64,000 nt of DNA from CAZNPA01 sp964575095 (GCA_964575095.1 CAZNPA010000001.1:1-64000); one strand, 5' to 3'; positions 36,342-45,341 are shown, numbered from the stretch's first letter. A program made the numbers and translations. Notes: a model not told the origin generated them from the letters alone.

Positions 36342-36755
36342 ATGCCTACGCAAAACGGGTCGCTGGTACTGATTAAAATCGGCGACGGCGCCATGTCGGA
36401 AACATTCACGACCATCGGCGGGCTGCGCACCTCGCGCATGGAGCTCAATAACCAGGCGCTCGACGCCAGCAATGTCGACAGCGGCGCCTGGCGGCAGCTT
36501 TTAAGCAGCGCCGGCATCCGTACCATGACCATCAGCGGTACGGGGCTTTTCACCGACGCCGCATCGGAAGAAACCCTGAGGGGGTATGCGTTCGCCGGAT
36601 CGGTGCATAATTACCGGCTCATTTTTGCCAACGGCGATAGGATCGACGGCGCTTTTCTGGTTGCTTCGTATGAGCGCAGCGGCAATGAAAACAGCGAAGA
36701 GATATATGCGCTGACACTGGTCAGCGCCGGAACTATAACCTTCACTGCAGCGTAA
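36342..36755 (+). CDS. phage major tail tube protein (TP901-1 family)
   Basis: The 137-aa protein has LVLIKIGDG, FTTIGGLRTSRMELNNQALDASN, WRQLLSSAGIRTMTISGTGLFTD and SYERSGNENSEEIYALTLVSAG, as in TP901-1-like tail tube proteins and RcGTA g9. A near-consensus palindrome (36571-36587) lies in the coding sequence. Confidence 0.92.
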   Translation: MPTQNGSLVLIKIGDGAMSETFTTIGGLRTSRMELNNQALDASNVDSGAWRQLLSSAGIRTMTISGTGLFTDAASEETLRGYAFAGSVHNYRLIFANGDRIDGAFLVASYERSGNENSEEIYALTLVSAGTITFTAA

Positions 36756-36759
36756 CGCT

Positions 36760-37068
36760 ATGACCGCTAATCCGTGGAGAGGGGAAGTCGAGATCCGGCT
36801 GAACGGGAAACCGTATGTCATGCGCCCGACGTTTGAAACGCTCAGCCGCATCGAACATCAGCTTGGTACGGGCATCATCGTGCTTGCGACTAAGCTGGCT
36901 AAAGGATTATTGACGCTGGAAGAATTGTCGGAAATCGTTGCGCAGTGCTTACACGCGACTGCCTTAGATTTCGATATTCGTGAAGCCTTAGTGAGCGGTG
37001 AACTGACTCAGGCCTATAATGCCACGTCGGCCATGTTTGCCAAAATTCTGAACGGATATGACGACTGA
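36760..37068 (+). CDS. GTA g10-like tail assembly protein
   Basis: The 102-aa protein has GEVEIRLNGKPYVMRPTFETLSRIE and LEELSEIVAQCLHA, matching gene-transfer-agent family tail chaperone-like proteins (RcGTA g10). It overlaps the next frame by 11 bases, so the pair probably acts as a coupled tail chaperone set. Confidence 0.88.
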   Translation: MTANPWRGEVEIRLNGKPYVMRPTFETLSRIEHQLGTGIIVLATKLAKGLLTLEELSEIVAQCLHATALDFDIREALVSGELTQAYNATSAMFAKILNGYDD

Positions 37069-37285
37069 CCCAAAATTGCCGTGGCAACAATGGATGCAAA
37101 TCGCTTTTGGCATTTTGCGCCTGTCGCCGCAGGAATTCTGGCAGATGACGCCCTGCGAATGGATGGCGGCGCTGCAAGGCTGGCGGATTTTGCATGGATT
37201 TCCGGAATATTCCGATGCTATCAATCGCGACGAACTTGCCGCATTGATGCATCAATTTCCGGATAATATTTTTTGTGAGGAGTAA
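37058..37285 (+). CDS. phage tail assembly chaperone (GTA g10.1-like)
   Basis: The 75-aa protein has LPWQQWMQIAFGILRLSPQEFWQMTPCEW, the typical pattern of small tail chaperones (TAC_6 type) preceding the tape measure gene. Counterpart of the small ORF between g10 and g11 of RcGTA. Confidence 0.85.
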   Translation: MTTDPKLPWQQWMQIAFGILRLSPQEFWQMTPCEWMAALQGWRILHGFPEYSDAINRDELAALMHQFPDNIFCEE

Positions 37286-37290
37286 TCGCA

Positions 37291-37623
37291 GTGGCCGGTT
37301 TTTTTGATTTCTTACCAGATACGACCTCATCGCCCGGTTTACAGTTGCCGTCGTTCGATACTCTTTTGCTAAAGAGCCTGCCGACACTTACGCAAGCGCT
37401 GTTTCGCGGTCGGCGCCAGACCTCGCTCGAACAATTGACAACCGGATTTTTGCGTCAGGTGATCGGCGGCGCGCGCAATCCCTCCGGCGGCAATACGATA
37501 CCCACTCCGCCCATCATTCCTTCGGGCGGCGCGCCAAGCTCCGGCTACTTCCGCGCCAGCCAGGGGCAATCGCTGGCGCAAATGGCCTCCGCCATCGCCC
37601 GCGCCAGCCAGCGCTACCTCTAA
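37291..37623 (+). CDS. hypothetical protein at the tape-measure position, 110 aa
   Basis: GTG start 5 bases after the chaperone stop. The protein has a helical N-terminus (LQLPSFDTLLLKSLPTLTQALFRGRRQTSLEQLTTGFLRQV), a Gly/Pro-rich linker and a C-terminal helix (SLAQMASAIARASQRYL). In RcGTA this position holds the tape measure g11. At 110 aa it is too short to span a long tail, so it is either a minimal or remnant tape measure or an unrelated tail protein. Confidence 0.5.
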   Translation: MAGFFDFLPDTTSSPGLQLPSFDTLLLKSLPTLTQALFRGRRQTSLEQLTTGFLRQVIGGARNPSGGNTIPTPPIIPSGGAPSSGYFRASQGQSLAQMASAIARASQRYL

Positions 37624-37735
37624 AAGGGCGATAATATAGATAAATCAGAGTCGTATAGCCCGCTTTGCCTACGCAACGCCGAAATGCCCCCTATGCGCCG
37701 CTCTTTCCTTGATTTTACTGGTTAAATCACCCGTT

Positions 37736-37792
37736 CTGTCACAAAAATGTCATAAAAATTGGCTAGTTAGGGGGTGGCGCTGTTGCTATAAT
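37736..37792 (+). promoter_or_regulatory. candidate promoter with upstream CTGTCACAAAAA box (cassette gene 1)
   Basis: An extended -10, TG-C-TATAAT (37784-37792), lies about 50 bases before the 670-aa gene. CTGTCACAAAAA occurs at 37736-37747, 51 bases before the TATAAT. The same 12-mer lies 52 bases before a TATACT in front of cassette gene 3 (41157). No good -35 is visible at either, which fits an activator site. Confidence 0.5.
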
Positions 37793-37840
37793 GATAGCGA
37801 GTGGAAACAGGTTTTTCCAACAAAATTATAGCGGGTGCGC

Positions 37841-39853
37841 ATGGCTTGGGACGACGAAGATAGCAGATATTCCGGCAGGAGAAATACCTCTGCCGCATCC
37901 CCCATCGCGTCGATCGATACGGATGAAACGCAGGCACGGGTCGAGAATATTCTTCATGGCGGCGGATTAAACAGCGCCCTTCAGGTGCACACCAATAAAG
38001 ACGGCAAGGCCAGTTGGCTGTTTTTCAAAAACCTCCCGCCGGAAGTAGCCGGATTGCTGGAATATGGCTATACCACCATCAAGCCGTTTATCGGCAGGCA
38101 CGGCGCGGAATTTCTCTATGATAAAACCAGCGATACCCTGAAATGGCTGCGGCCGCAGACTACGGAAATCACCAAGCATAAAGCCGGATTGAATGCCTCC
38201 AAAATTTTTATGGCGGCGCTCATCGCCGCCGACCCGATTCAACGCCTGATCGGTGTGCGTTCGCAATATAATGAAGAAAAGAAACAGTTATTCCAGAGCA
38301 TCGCACCGGTGATCGAAGCCGATAAAGACGCATATAAACACAACGAAATAATCAGCGCCGCCCTTGCACGCATGCACGATGATGTCAGCACGGGGTTGAA
38401 AGAGGTCGCTGCCGAGCTGCCAATCATCGGCCTTACCAGCTGGTTCGCCGCCCGCGATTATGACAGGATCAAGAAAACCAAGCATCAGGAATTCGAAACC
38501 CGCAAGCAGTTCGTAAAACCGGAACATGATTTCCATGCGGAAGTAAACAACACATGGATGGAGCGTGAAGCAAGGATTGACGCCAGCGTTGCAGATTTAC
38601 AGAAAAAATATCGGTCAGAAGGACGTGATCAGAGTTATATCAATAAAAAGATAGATGAATACGAACGGCAGGCACGGTTACGTTATGAGCAGAAAGACGA
38701 AATAAAAGAGAATTTAGATCAGCGGCACAATGATGATTCTGCGCATGGCCGCGATTCCACCACGGCAAAAATGGCTGTTGCCGGCGCTGCCACGATGTTG
38801 ATCAAATCCAGGATCGGTCATAACGCAGAAAAGATACTCGCGATGGATTTGATCCGCCAGTTGGCCAGCGACGTCGAGAATGAATCGAGCGTATCCGGCC
38901 TTAAAGAGCGCATTGTCGAGATATTCCAGCAGAACGAACGCGACCATAAACGCCCTGCGATAGGCAGCAGATTGCTGCCGCAACTGGAACCGGCGATCAA
39001 TGAAATAGCGCAGGCGATAAGCAATCATACGCTTAACCCGCTGGCGCTGATCAGCCTAGCCGGTGGCAAGCGTAAAGTCATTGCGCAGCAAAACGGCAAA
39101 CGCACCTTTGCCACTAAAGAGCAAACGCTGGCATTGATTGGGGAGCAACGCAGGATCCTGAACTCGCCGGAACGCATTACCGCTGAGGAATTTTTTAGCG
39201 ATCACGTCGATCCGGTCTTTATCAAGAACATGCTCAAGCAAACGTTTGATGCCCTGCCGGAAGAGGAAAAAGCCGCGCTCTCTGCGCTATTCCCCGCGGA
39301 TGTTATCATACAGGTTGGATATAAAAAAGAACGCGTGGCCGAATTACAAGCCAAAGGACACGACCGTCTTTATCCCTTCGTTACTTCGCGCGCGCTTGAG
39401 CTTGCCGAAAAAAGTGCGGATGAACTTAAAAAATTGAATCTAAATGATCAGGATATCGAAATACTCCATGATTTAGCCGATAAAATTTTATCCGGCGATA
39501 AGCAAGCGGTGCAAATCGAGGTGGACGGGAAAGAAAAATCCGGCCTGGATGTCATTCGCCGTGCGACATTGGCTGAGCAGTCGACCCATAAAGAAGGCGC
39601 CGGATTCTGGACGCGCATGTTCGAGCGTGCGCGCAGCGTTCCGGAAATCATTGCCGAACGCAGGAAACAACGCGAACAGGAAGAACCGTCAAGCGCCGGG
39701 CGCATGGCTGCTATGAATAAAAATACTGGGACGCCGGTTGCCGGTGAAGGTACATTTAGTGAATCCGAAGAGGCTCCTTCATTGTCCGCGCGCGAACGCG
39801 AAGAATCCCGCCGCCGCGATGCCGGCACTGAAGCGCAGGAGATTGGTGCATGA
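37841..39853 (+). CDS. unknown large cassette protein 1, 670 aa
   Basis: Not recognised. ATG 37841 is used; a GTG two codons upstream is possible. The protein is mostly soluble and highly charged. A globular region (about 30-120, LFFKNLPPEVAGLLEYGYTTIKPFIGRHGAEFLYD) is followed by a weakly hydrophobic stretch (PIIGLTSWFAA), long Lys/Glu/Arg helices with coiled-coil character (about 215-300), a small hydrophobic patch (AKMAVAGAATMLIKS), further helical domains, and a Ser/Glu/Arg-rich tail. First of four cassette genes and overlaps the next start in ATGA. Not a tape measure by sequence; function unknown. Confidence 0.65.
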   Translation: MAWDDEDSRYSGRRNTSAASPIASIDTDETQARVENILHGGGLNSALQVHTNKDGKASWLFFKNLPPEVAGLLEYGYTTIKPFIGRHGAEFLYDKTSDTLKWLRPQTTEITKHKAGLNASKIFMAALIAADPIQRLIGVRSQYNEEKKQLFQSIAPVIEADKDAYKHNEIISAALARMHDDVSTGLKEVAAELPIIGLTSWFAARDYDRIKKTKHQEFETRKQFVKPEHDFHAEVNNTWMEREARIDASVADLQKKYRSEGRDQSYINKKIDEYERQARLRYEQKDEIKENLDQRHNDDSAHGRDSTTAKMAVAGAATMLIKSRIGHNAEKILAMDLIRQLASDVENESSVSGLKERIVEIFQQNERDHKRPAIGSRLLPQLEPAINEIAQAISNHTLNPLALISLAGGKRKVIAQQNGKRTFATKEQTLALIGEQRRILNSPERITAEEFFSDHVDPVFIKNMLKQTFDALPEEEKAALSALFPADVIIQVGYKKERVAELQAKGHDRLYPFVTSRALELAEKSADELKKLNLNDQDIEILHDLADKILSGDKQAVQIEVDGKEKSGLDVIRRATLAEQSTHKEGAGFWTRMFERARSVPEIIAERRKQREQEEPSSAGRMAAMNKNTGTPVAGEGTFSESEEAPSLSAREREESRRRDAGTEAQEIGA

Positions 39854-41085
39854 CCGCTCCACATTATTACGCTTCCACCAGCGGTATCTTAGTCGACCGT
39901 TTCCTGAAATACGGCTTGTTTTCCTTTGCCTACGGCATCGGCATTTCTAAATTCAGGAACCACGACCGCGCCACGAAATGGGCGCAGGCAGCGTGTTTAT
40001 TGGGCGCCGCCGCCATCACCACCACCTTCCTCGGCCTGGAATCGGAAAATATAGACGACAGCGGCCGCATGGCAATATCGGCGTCGATGGGAATAGATCC
40101 GAGTAAAGTCGAATTCTCGGATTACAAGCATTCCAGCAACGTTATTCTGCGCAAAGCACACGAAGACCTCGTGCATCTGCAATGGTGGCGCTATGGCACC
40201 GACGCGCTGTTCATGCTGCCGATCCTTGTCGAGGCGGTCTATGGCGGGATCAACGGAAAAACATTCGACAGCGAAGGAAAATTTGTAGGCAAAGGGCTTG
40301 GTACCCAGGTATTCCCGCCGACGCGGGAGATCACCAAATCGGTCGATGCCAAGGATAAAGATTACGATCCCCGCAAATATTCAGGGCTGGTAAAATTCCT
40401 GCAAGGCCATAACGGTTGGGCGATGAGCGCCTACGCCGGCAAAGCCGCGTACTGGGCGTACGAAACTTTCTTCGTTCCCAAAACCTCCTATTATGACGTG
40501 GTCAAAATGCGGGAAAATTTTGAAGCCACCGGCAAAGATATCAACGCCAACGAGTTGAAAGCTATTTACCAGCGTGCGCGCGTTGATAGGGGATTGCCTC
40601 AGGTCGGCCCGCTAAGCTTTACTAAAGGACTGCAGATCATTAGTCCACAAGCGAGACAGGAAAACGATGCCTTGCGTGAATTATTCACGCGCATGGCGGG
40701 AGCTTATAATAGACACGATGGAAAATTTGGTATTGCAGAGATCGTCTATCTTATCGGCGAAGGAAAAATAAACATTCATGCCGTCGACAATAAGACGTTT
40801 TCACCGGAAGCCGTAGCGCAGTCCCATAAGGAAATTGATAAAGTGCTGGCACTCGGTCTTGACGGAATTCGTGATGAGAACCGCCAACAGCGTGCGCATT
40901 CCGCTATCCCCGGCATCGCTACTGATGGTAGTTATAGAAGTTTCGGTGACCGCGTTGCGAATAGAACGGTGAATACTATCCAGAATGTGCTGACGGCGGT
41001 CAAATTGATCCCAAAACGCCCTGAAGAATACCTCTCGGAACGCGATCCCACTAACATCATGGGGCTGGGCGGCCTAAGCCGCTAA
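39850..41085 (+). CDS. unknown cassette protein 2, membrane-associated, 411 aa
   Basis: Not recognised. It starts in the stop of cassette gene 1 (ATGA), so the two are translated together. Two likely membrane helices are visible: WAQAACLLGAAAITTTFLGL (about 42-61) and TDALFMLPILVEAVYGGI (about 117-134). A further amphipathic segment, GWAMSAYAGKAAYWAYETFF, occurs near 195. The C-terminal 220 residues are soluble, with LRELFTRMAGAYNRHDGKFGIAEIVYLIGEGKINI, which has an EF-hand-like DGK loop but lacks the full calcium motif. Membrane anchoring suggests action in the envelope rather than in a virion. Confidence 0.65.
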   Translation: MTAPHYYASTSGILVDRFLKYGLFSFAYGIGISKFRNHDRATKWAQAACLLGAAAITTTFLGLESENIDDSGRMAISASMGIDPSKVEFSDYKHSSNVILRKAHEDLVHLQWWRYGTDALFMLPILVEAVYGGINGKTFDSEGKFVGKGLGTQVFPPTREITKSVDAKDKDYDPRKYSGLVKFLQGHNGWAMSAYAGKAAYWAYETFFVPKTSYYDVVKMRENFEATGKDINANELKAIYQRARVDRGLPQVGPLSFTKGLQIISPQARQENDALRELFTRMAGAYNRHDGKFGIAEIVYLIGEGKINIHAVDNKTFSPEAVAQSHKEIDKVLALGLDGIRDENRQQRAHSAIPGIATDGSYRSFGDRVANRTVNTIQNVLTAVKLIPKRPEEYLSERDPTNIMGLGGLSR

Positions 41086-41156
41086 AGCGAAAAAACGCTC
41101 TAATTTAGGCCAAAACAGGGCCTTTTATGACAGTATTTTTACGATTACCCCTTGTA

Positions 41157-41214
41157 CTGTCACAAAAAATTAACAAAACTCCCATGGGAGTAAGTGCCCG
41201 AATTGGGTTATACT
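41157..41214 (+). promoter_or_regulatory. candidate promoter with upstream CTGTCACAAAAA box (cassette gene 3)
   Basis: CTGTCACAAAAA (41157-41168) precedes TATACT (41209-41214) by 52 bases, and the ATG at 41249 follows 34 bases later. Spacing and box match the site upstream of cassette gene 1. Surrounding bases also agree in part (ACCCC before the box, AAAA-rich after). Confidence 0.45.
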
Positions 41215-41248
41215 TTAACTGTAAAGCTATAACTTACGGCATATTACT

Positions 41249-42793
41249 ATGGTGACGACATTACATCCCCCGCACATGGTCCCCGGCATCGGCAGAAGCA
41301 GATTGCCCGAGATGGACGATGCTGCTGTGGCCGCTTCCCGCCGCGCTTCGCAGGCGACGCAAAATGCCGCGTCGGGTACAAAAACGGTTGCCGAATCGGT
41401 AAGCGGCGTCGATCGCGCGTTTCATGTCGCCGATACCGTACGTTCAAAATTCGATACGGGAATTTTCTTCGGCATCCCAATCCTTGGCGCCATTGGCGGC
41501 CAAATCGCCAAACTCGGCAGGAAATTCAATTCCGATGCCGTAATGAAAACCGGTCTTGCGATAAGACGTCCCGATCATTACATCAGTAAAACCAGCCTGC
41601 AAAAAGCCAGCGAACAGGTAAAAATGGGCGGTGTTTTTCAAAAAGCCACCGATGGCCTTGGCGCTGCGGTCGAAAAAACCGGCGCCGGTAATTGGCTGCA
41701 TACGAGGTCGTTGAAAAAAGCAGCCAGTGCGCACGCACACGCTACCAGCCTCTTGGAAAGAATCGAAGTGCCGCAGGCATTGAGCGCGCATGTGGATGAA
41801 ATGCGTCACGCTATTACCGGCGGCATCAACGGTGCCGTCGATATCAAACGTTTTGGCAGCGCTCATACCGCGCTTGAAGCAACGCTCAAAGATGCACCCG
41901 AACTGGCAAAATCCGCCAAATCGGCAGTGAAGAGCCTGAATAAATTAAAAGGACTTACGGAAAAAGCGCACTTCCATCATAGCGAAGCGCTGCAATGGAA
42001 AAATGCGCGAACGGCATTACCTGATATGATTGGCAAAGCCAAAATCGGCCATGCCGCCATGCAGACTTCCATCATGCTGATGCCGGCCTTCTCGGCATTT
42101 ACTGTCGCGCGCGGCTTCCAGCAGAATCTTGAATCTCTCAAACAGATGCATGCGGAAATGACGGGTGTCAATCCGGCAAAGGTTTCTACTCTCAGCGTGT
42201 TGTTTGGTTCGGTCCCTGCACCGGTTGCTCAGGCACGGTCGCAGCTGACCAAAAGTTTCTTTATCAGGATCCCTCTTTCGGCGCTGAGCTTCGGCATTGC
42301 CTTCAAGCAATTGCGCAATATCAGCATGAAATCGATGCTGGTGCAGGGTGGTATTGAAATGGGCGCCAACGCGGTCGGCGGCATGCTCGAAGGCGGCGAA
42401 TCCATTCTTCCTTATTACAAGTCGATCAGCGATGCCCACAAGAGCGGCCAGCCGCTGCCTGTGGAAACTTACGCCGCTTTTATAGGTATCGCCAGCAATG
42501 ATCTGAAAGCAAAGGGTGGTGCGGAAAACGCATTCACTCAGGAAATCGCCAAGCAATATGCGGCGGAGAAAACGAGTCCGGCGCAGATTTTAAAAGAGAT
42601 AGACAACGGCCAGATCATGGTGCGCGTGCACCAGCTTATCGCTGCCAATGAGGCCGCCAAGGCCGCACCGGCTCCGGCCACAGTGTCACACGTTGGCAAG
42701 TTGAAAGGCGCGCATGCGCAGCAGCCGGTGGTGGGTGACCACACGGGCAAGCTGGCGACTCGCGTTGGCCAGAACTTGAGCCCGACGGTGTAA
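41249..42793 (+). CDS. unknown cassette protein 3, helical/membrane-active, 514 aa
   Basis: Not recognised. The N-terminal 50 residues are Ala/Ser-rich. Hydrophobic segments FFGIPILGAIGGQIAKLG (about 73-90) and SIMLMPAFSAFTVARGF (about 273-290) and FFIRIPLSALSFGIAF (about 332-347) could insert in membranes. Between them are long His/Ala/Lys helices (HAHATSLLERIEVPQALSAHVDEM). The C-terminus is an Ala/Pro-rich linker with several His. It has its own promoter candidate and is followed after 10 bases by gene 4. Contractile or pore roles are possible but unproven. Confidence 0.6.
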   Translation: MVTTLHPPHMVPGIGRSRLPEMDDAAVAASRRASQATQNAASGTKTVAESVSGVDRAFHVADTVRSKFDTGIFFGIPILGAIGGQIAKLGRKFNSDAVMKTGLAIRRPDHYISKTSLQKASEQVKMGGVFQKATDGLGAAVEKTGAGNWLHTRSLKKAASAHAHATSLLERIEVPQALSAHVDEMRHAITGGINGAVDIKRFGSAHTALEATLKDAPELAKSAKSAVKSLNKLKGLTEKAHFHHSEALQWKNARTALPDMIGKAKIGHAAMQTSIMLMPAFSAFTVARGFQQNLESLKQMHAEMTGVNPAKVSTLSVLFGSVPAPVAQARSQLTKSFFIRIPLSALSFGIAFKQLRNISMKSMLVQGGIEMGANAVGGMLEGGESILPYYKSISDAHKSGQPLPVETYAAFIGIASNDLKAKGGAENAFTQEIAKQYAAEKTSPAQILKEIDNGQIMVRVHQLIAANEAAKAAPAPATVSHVGKLKGAHAQQPVVGDHTGKLATRVGQNLSPTV

Positions 42794-42803
42794 TGGGAAC
42801 GCT

Positions 42804-43733
42804 ATGAGCCGTACAATAGATACAGATATCGACGACGATGCCGGGATACTCGGCAAAGTCGCCGCCGGACGTACGGATTTCGATAATCTCGACACTATTC
42901 AGGCTGCCCGCGCCGTAGCCGGTTTTACCAAGGTCGGTAATGTCGTAGACCCACTCTTAGCCGCCGCCGAAGGCGATGCCGAGACGACCAAGGCACTGGC
43001 GAAATATCGCAGGAAATTTGGCATCGACCTTAATTACATTGCCAGCCGGAACCCGGGTTTCAAAAGAGAATTGGTACGGCTCAAAGGCAATTGGCATAAT
43101 AAAATGACCGAGGCTACGGTCTCCGCCGGCGGCGCCTTTGCCGGTATGGCCGCAGCGGGATATACGGCAGCAACTATCGCCGGTGCGGCGGTGACAGGGC
43201 CTGTCGGCTGGCTGGTGGGCATTGCCGGGCTGATGGGTGGCGGCCTCGCCGCCGATAAGATTTATCATAGGCTGTCCCCTCGGGAAGCGCATAATACGGT
43301 TATGCTGGTTAATGAAATAGAGCGCACGCAGCGTCAGGGCCAGCAAGTCAATGCGGGCATGGTATTTGACGTGCTGGTAGATAACGCGCGTGGCAAGGTT
43401 GGAAGAAAAATCAGGGACCGTCTAGAATCGGAAACGGGCGTCCGCCGCTTCGCCGAAGCCGCCGCCAATCCCAAAAATTCGGCGGCGCTGAACCGCATCA
43501 TGCGCTCCTCTGAATACGATGTTTCTCCCATCATCGGCGGGCGCCTTCCTGCGGCTGAGCAGTTCGCCTCCTGGCTGAACAACGGTGAAATGAAAGCCGA
43601 AAATTTACTGGATATCACCAGATATATGCAAAACCGGCAACATCGTACGTTGCTGGCGGGATCGCAGAATATCGTCTCTCCGGGGCTTTCACTGCCTTCG
43701 ATGCCGCGTAGTTTACTGCCTAAAATCATCTAG
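42804..43733 (+). CDS. unknown cassette protein 4 with Gly/Ala-rich membrane hairpin, 309 aa
   Basis: Not recognised. An acidic N-terminus (TDIDDDAGILG) is followed by a helical domain. A long Gly/Ala-rich hydrophobic region of about 45 residues (about 108-152, including GGAFAGMAAAGYTAATIAG and GPVGWLVGIAGLMGGGLAAD) looks like a helical hairpin with glycine-zipper spacing. Such segments occur in pore-forming toxins, holins and effector-type proteins. The remaining C-terminal part is soluble and ends PRSLLPKII. A terminator-like hairpin follows before the g12 homologue. Confidence 0.6.
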   Translation: MSRTIDTDIDDDAGILGKVAAGRTDFDNLDTIQAARAVAGFTKVGNVVDPLLAAAEGDAETTKALAKYRRKFGIDLNYIASRNPGFKRELVRLKGNWHNKMTEATVSAGGAFAGMAAAGYTAATIAGAAVTGPVGWLVGIAGLMGGGLAADKIYHRLSPREAHNTVMLVNEIERTQRQGQQVNAGMVFDVLVDNARGKVGRKIRDRLESETGVRRFAEAAANPKNSAALNRIMRSSEYDVSPIIGGRLPAAEQFASWLNNGEMKAENLLDITRYMQNRQHRTLLAGSQNIVSPGLSLPSMPRSLLPKII

Positions 43734-43759
43734 TCGCAGCTTATCAATTATTCTCTTTA

Positions 43760-43795
43760 ATACCCCTCCCATACCGGCGAGGGGTATTTTATTTA
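43760..43795 (+). terminator. possible terminator closing the four-gene cassette
   Basis: ATACCCCTC (43760-43768) pairs perfectly with GAGGGGTAT (43779-43787) around a 10-base loop and is followed by TTTATTTA. It lies 26 bases after the cassette's last stop and just before the DUF2460 gene, separating the cassette from the tail operon. Confidence 0.6.
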
Positions 43796-43805
43796 TGGAG
43801 CAATT

Positions 43806-44405
43806 ATGGCCTTCGTCGAAGTGCGTTTCCCCACGGACATTGCATTCGGGTCGAGCGGTGGGCCGCAATACTCGACCGATATCGTAATTACCCAGGGTGG
43901 GTATGAGCAGCGCAATGCCAACTGGTCTGAGGCGCGGGCGCGCTACAACGTGGCGCACGGCGTCAAGACGCAGGTACAGCTTGATGCCCTGATCGCGTTT
44001 TTCCGCGCCCGCAAAGGCCGCGCGGATGGCTTTAGATTCAAGGACTGGACAGATTTTCAAGCCGCGGGGCAGGCCATCGGCACCGGCAACGGCACCGCCA
44101 CTGTATTTCAGCTTAAGAAGACTTATATCAATGGCGGCGTCACCGAAACACGCACCATTACCAAGCCGGTGGCTGGCACCATCGCTATTTATAAAAACGG
44201 CGTGCTGCAAAGCTCCGGCATTACCACCAACACCACCAACGGCCAGATTACTTTTTCTACGGCACCGGCGAACGGCACCGCGATCACCGCCGATTTTCAG
44301 TTCGATGTGCCGGTGCGTTTCGATACGGATAAATTGTCGGCGACGCTCGATACCTACGGCAGCCACAGCTGGCACGATATTCCCATCGTCGAACTCAGGG
44401 TATAG
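43806..44405 (+). CDS. DUF2460 distal tail protein (GTA g12-like)
   Basis: The 199-aa protein has the family pattern FVEVRFPTDIAFGSSGGPQYSTDI, GYEQRNANWSEARARYNVAHGVK, LIAFFRARKGRADGFRFKDWTDF and a C-terminal FDVPVRFDTDKLSATLDTY. It corresponds to RcGTA g12, the distal tail component near the baseplate. Confidence 0.95.
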   Translation: MAFVEVRFPTDIAFGSSGGPQYSTDIVITQGGYEQRNANWSEARARYNVAHGVKTQVQLDALIAFFRARKGRADGFRFKDWTDFQAAGQAIGTGNGTATVFQLKKTYINGGVTETRTITKPVAGTIAIYKNGVLQSSGITTNTTNGQITFSTAPANGTAITADFQFDVPVRFDTDKLSATLDTYGSHSWHDIPIVELRV

Positions 44406-44407
44406 TT

Positions 44408-45271
44408 ATGAAGCAGATTTCTGCACCGCTGGCTAATCATCTGGCAGGCGAAGTCACGACGCTGGCCACCTGCTGGAAACTGACGCGCCGCGATAGTACT
44501 CTCCAGGGGTTTACCGATCACGATCAAGATATCGTGTTCGGCGGCGTCACCTATAAGGCCGCCACCGGCTTCACCCCAAGCGCCATAGATAACAATGCTT
44601 CATTGAGCGTTGATAATCTGGATTTAGAAGGCATGCTCTCCGACACCGACATCACCGAATCCGACATCATAGCAGGAAAATACGATTTTGCCGAAATAGA
44701 AATATTTCAGGTCAATTACCGGGATGTATCGCAAGGTTCGTTGAAGTTAAGGCGCGGCTGGCTGGGCGAGGTTTCATTGCAAAAACACCAGTTTATCGCC
44801 GAGGTAAGAGGACTGACGCAGCGATTGTCGCAGACAATCGGGGAATTATTCTCGCCATCCTGTCGCGCCACTCTTGGCGATAATCGCTGCAAAATTAATT
44901 TGAGCGCGCACATGGTCACCGGCAGCGTAACGACCACACATACGTCGCAATTTTTTGTCGACAGCGCGCGCACGGAATCTTCCGGGATTTATACGTTCGG
45001 CCTGCTGACATTTACCAGCGGCGCCAACCATGGGCTCTCGATGGAGGTAAAAGAATATATCCATACGTCCGGCGGCGGGCAGATTTATCTGGCTTTGCCC
45101 ATGCCGTACCTTATCTCATCCGGTGATGCTTACAGCTTGAGTAAAGGTTGCGACAAAACGATGCAAACCTGTTTTTCCCGCTTCAACAATGTCGTCAATT
45201 TTCGCGGCGAACCGGCAGTACCCGGCCTGGATCGCATGCTCGAAACCGCAGGCACGCGCAGCGTGTGGTAG
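44408..45271 (+). CDS. DUF2163 / phage BR0599-type tail hub protein (GTA g13-like)
   Basis: The 287-aa protein has LATCWKLTRRDSTLQGFTDHDQDI, FTPSAIDNNASLSVDNLDLEGML, EVRGLTQRLSQTIGELFSPSCRATLGDNRC and a late GCDKTMQTCFSRFNNVVNFRGEP with conserved Cys, matching RcGTA g13. It forms part of the hub below the tail tube with g12 and g15. Confidence 0.95.
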   Translation: MKQISAPLANHLAGEVTTLATCWKLTRRDSTLQGFTDHDQDIVFGGVTYKAATGFTPSAIDNNASLSVDNLDLEGMLSDTDITESDIIAGKYDFAEIEIFQVNYRDVSQGSLKLRRGWLGEVSLQKHQFIAEVRGLTQRLSQTIGELFSPSCRATLGDNRCKINLSAHMVTGSVTTTHTSQFFVDSARTESSGIYTFGLLTFTSGANHGLSMEVKEYIHTSGGGQIYLALPMPYLISSGDAYSLSKGCDKTMQTCFSRFNNVVNFRGEPAVPGLDRMLETAGTRSVW

Positions 45272-45341
45272 CTTTATGAAAAATTAACCGGTGTACGATA
45301 CACTCTACTCTAGACAGAAAATAATTATCATCGGACTTCCA

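Noticed and set aside
43888..43904. ATACCC-type palindromes as Rho-independent terminators
   Set aside because: Most lie inside essential coding sequences and lack T-runs; only the longer hairpin at 43760-43795 is kept as a terminator.
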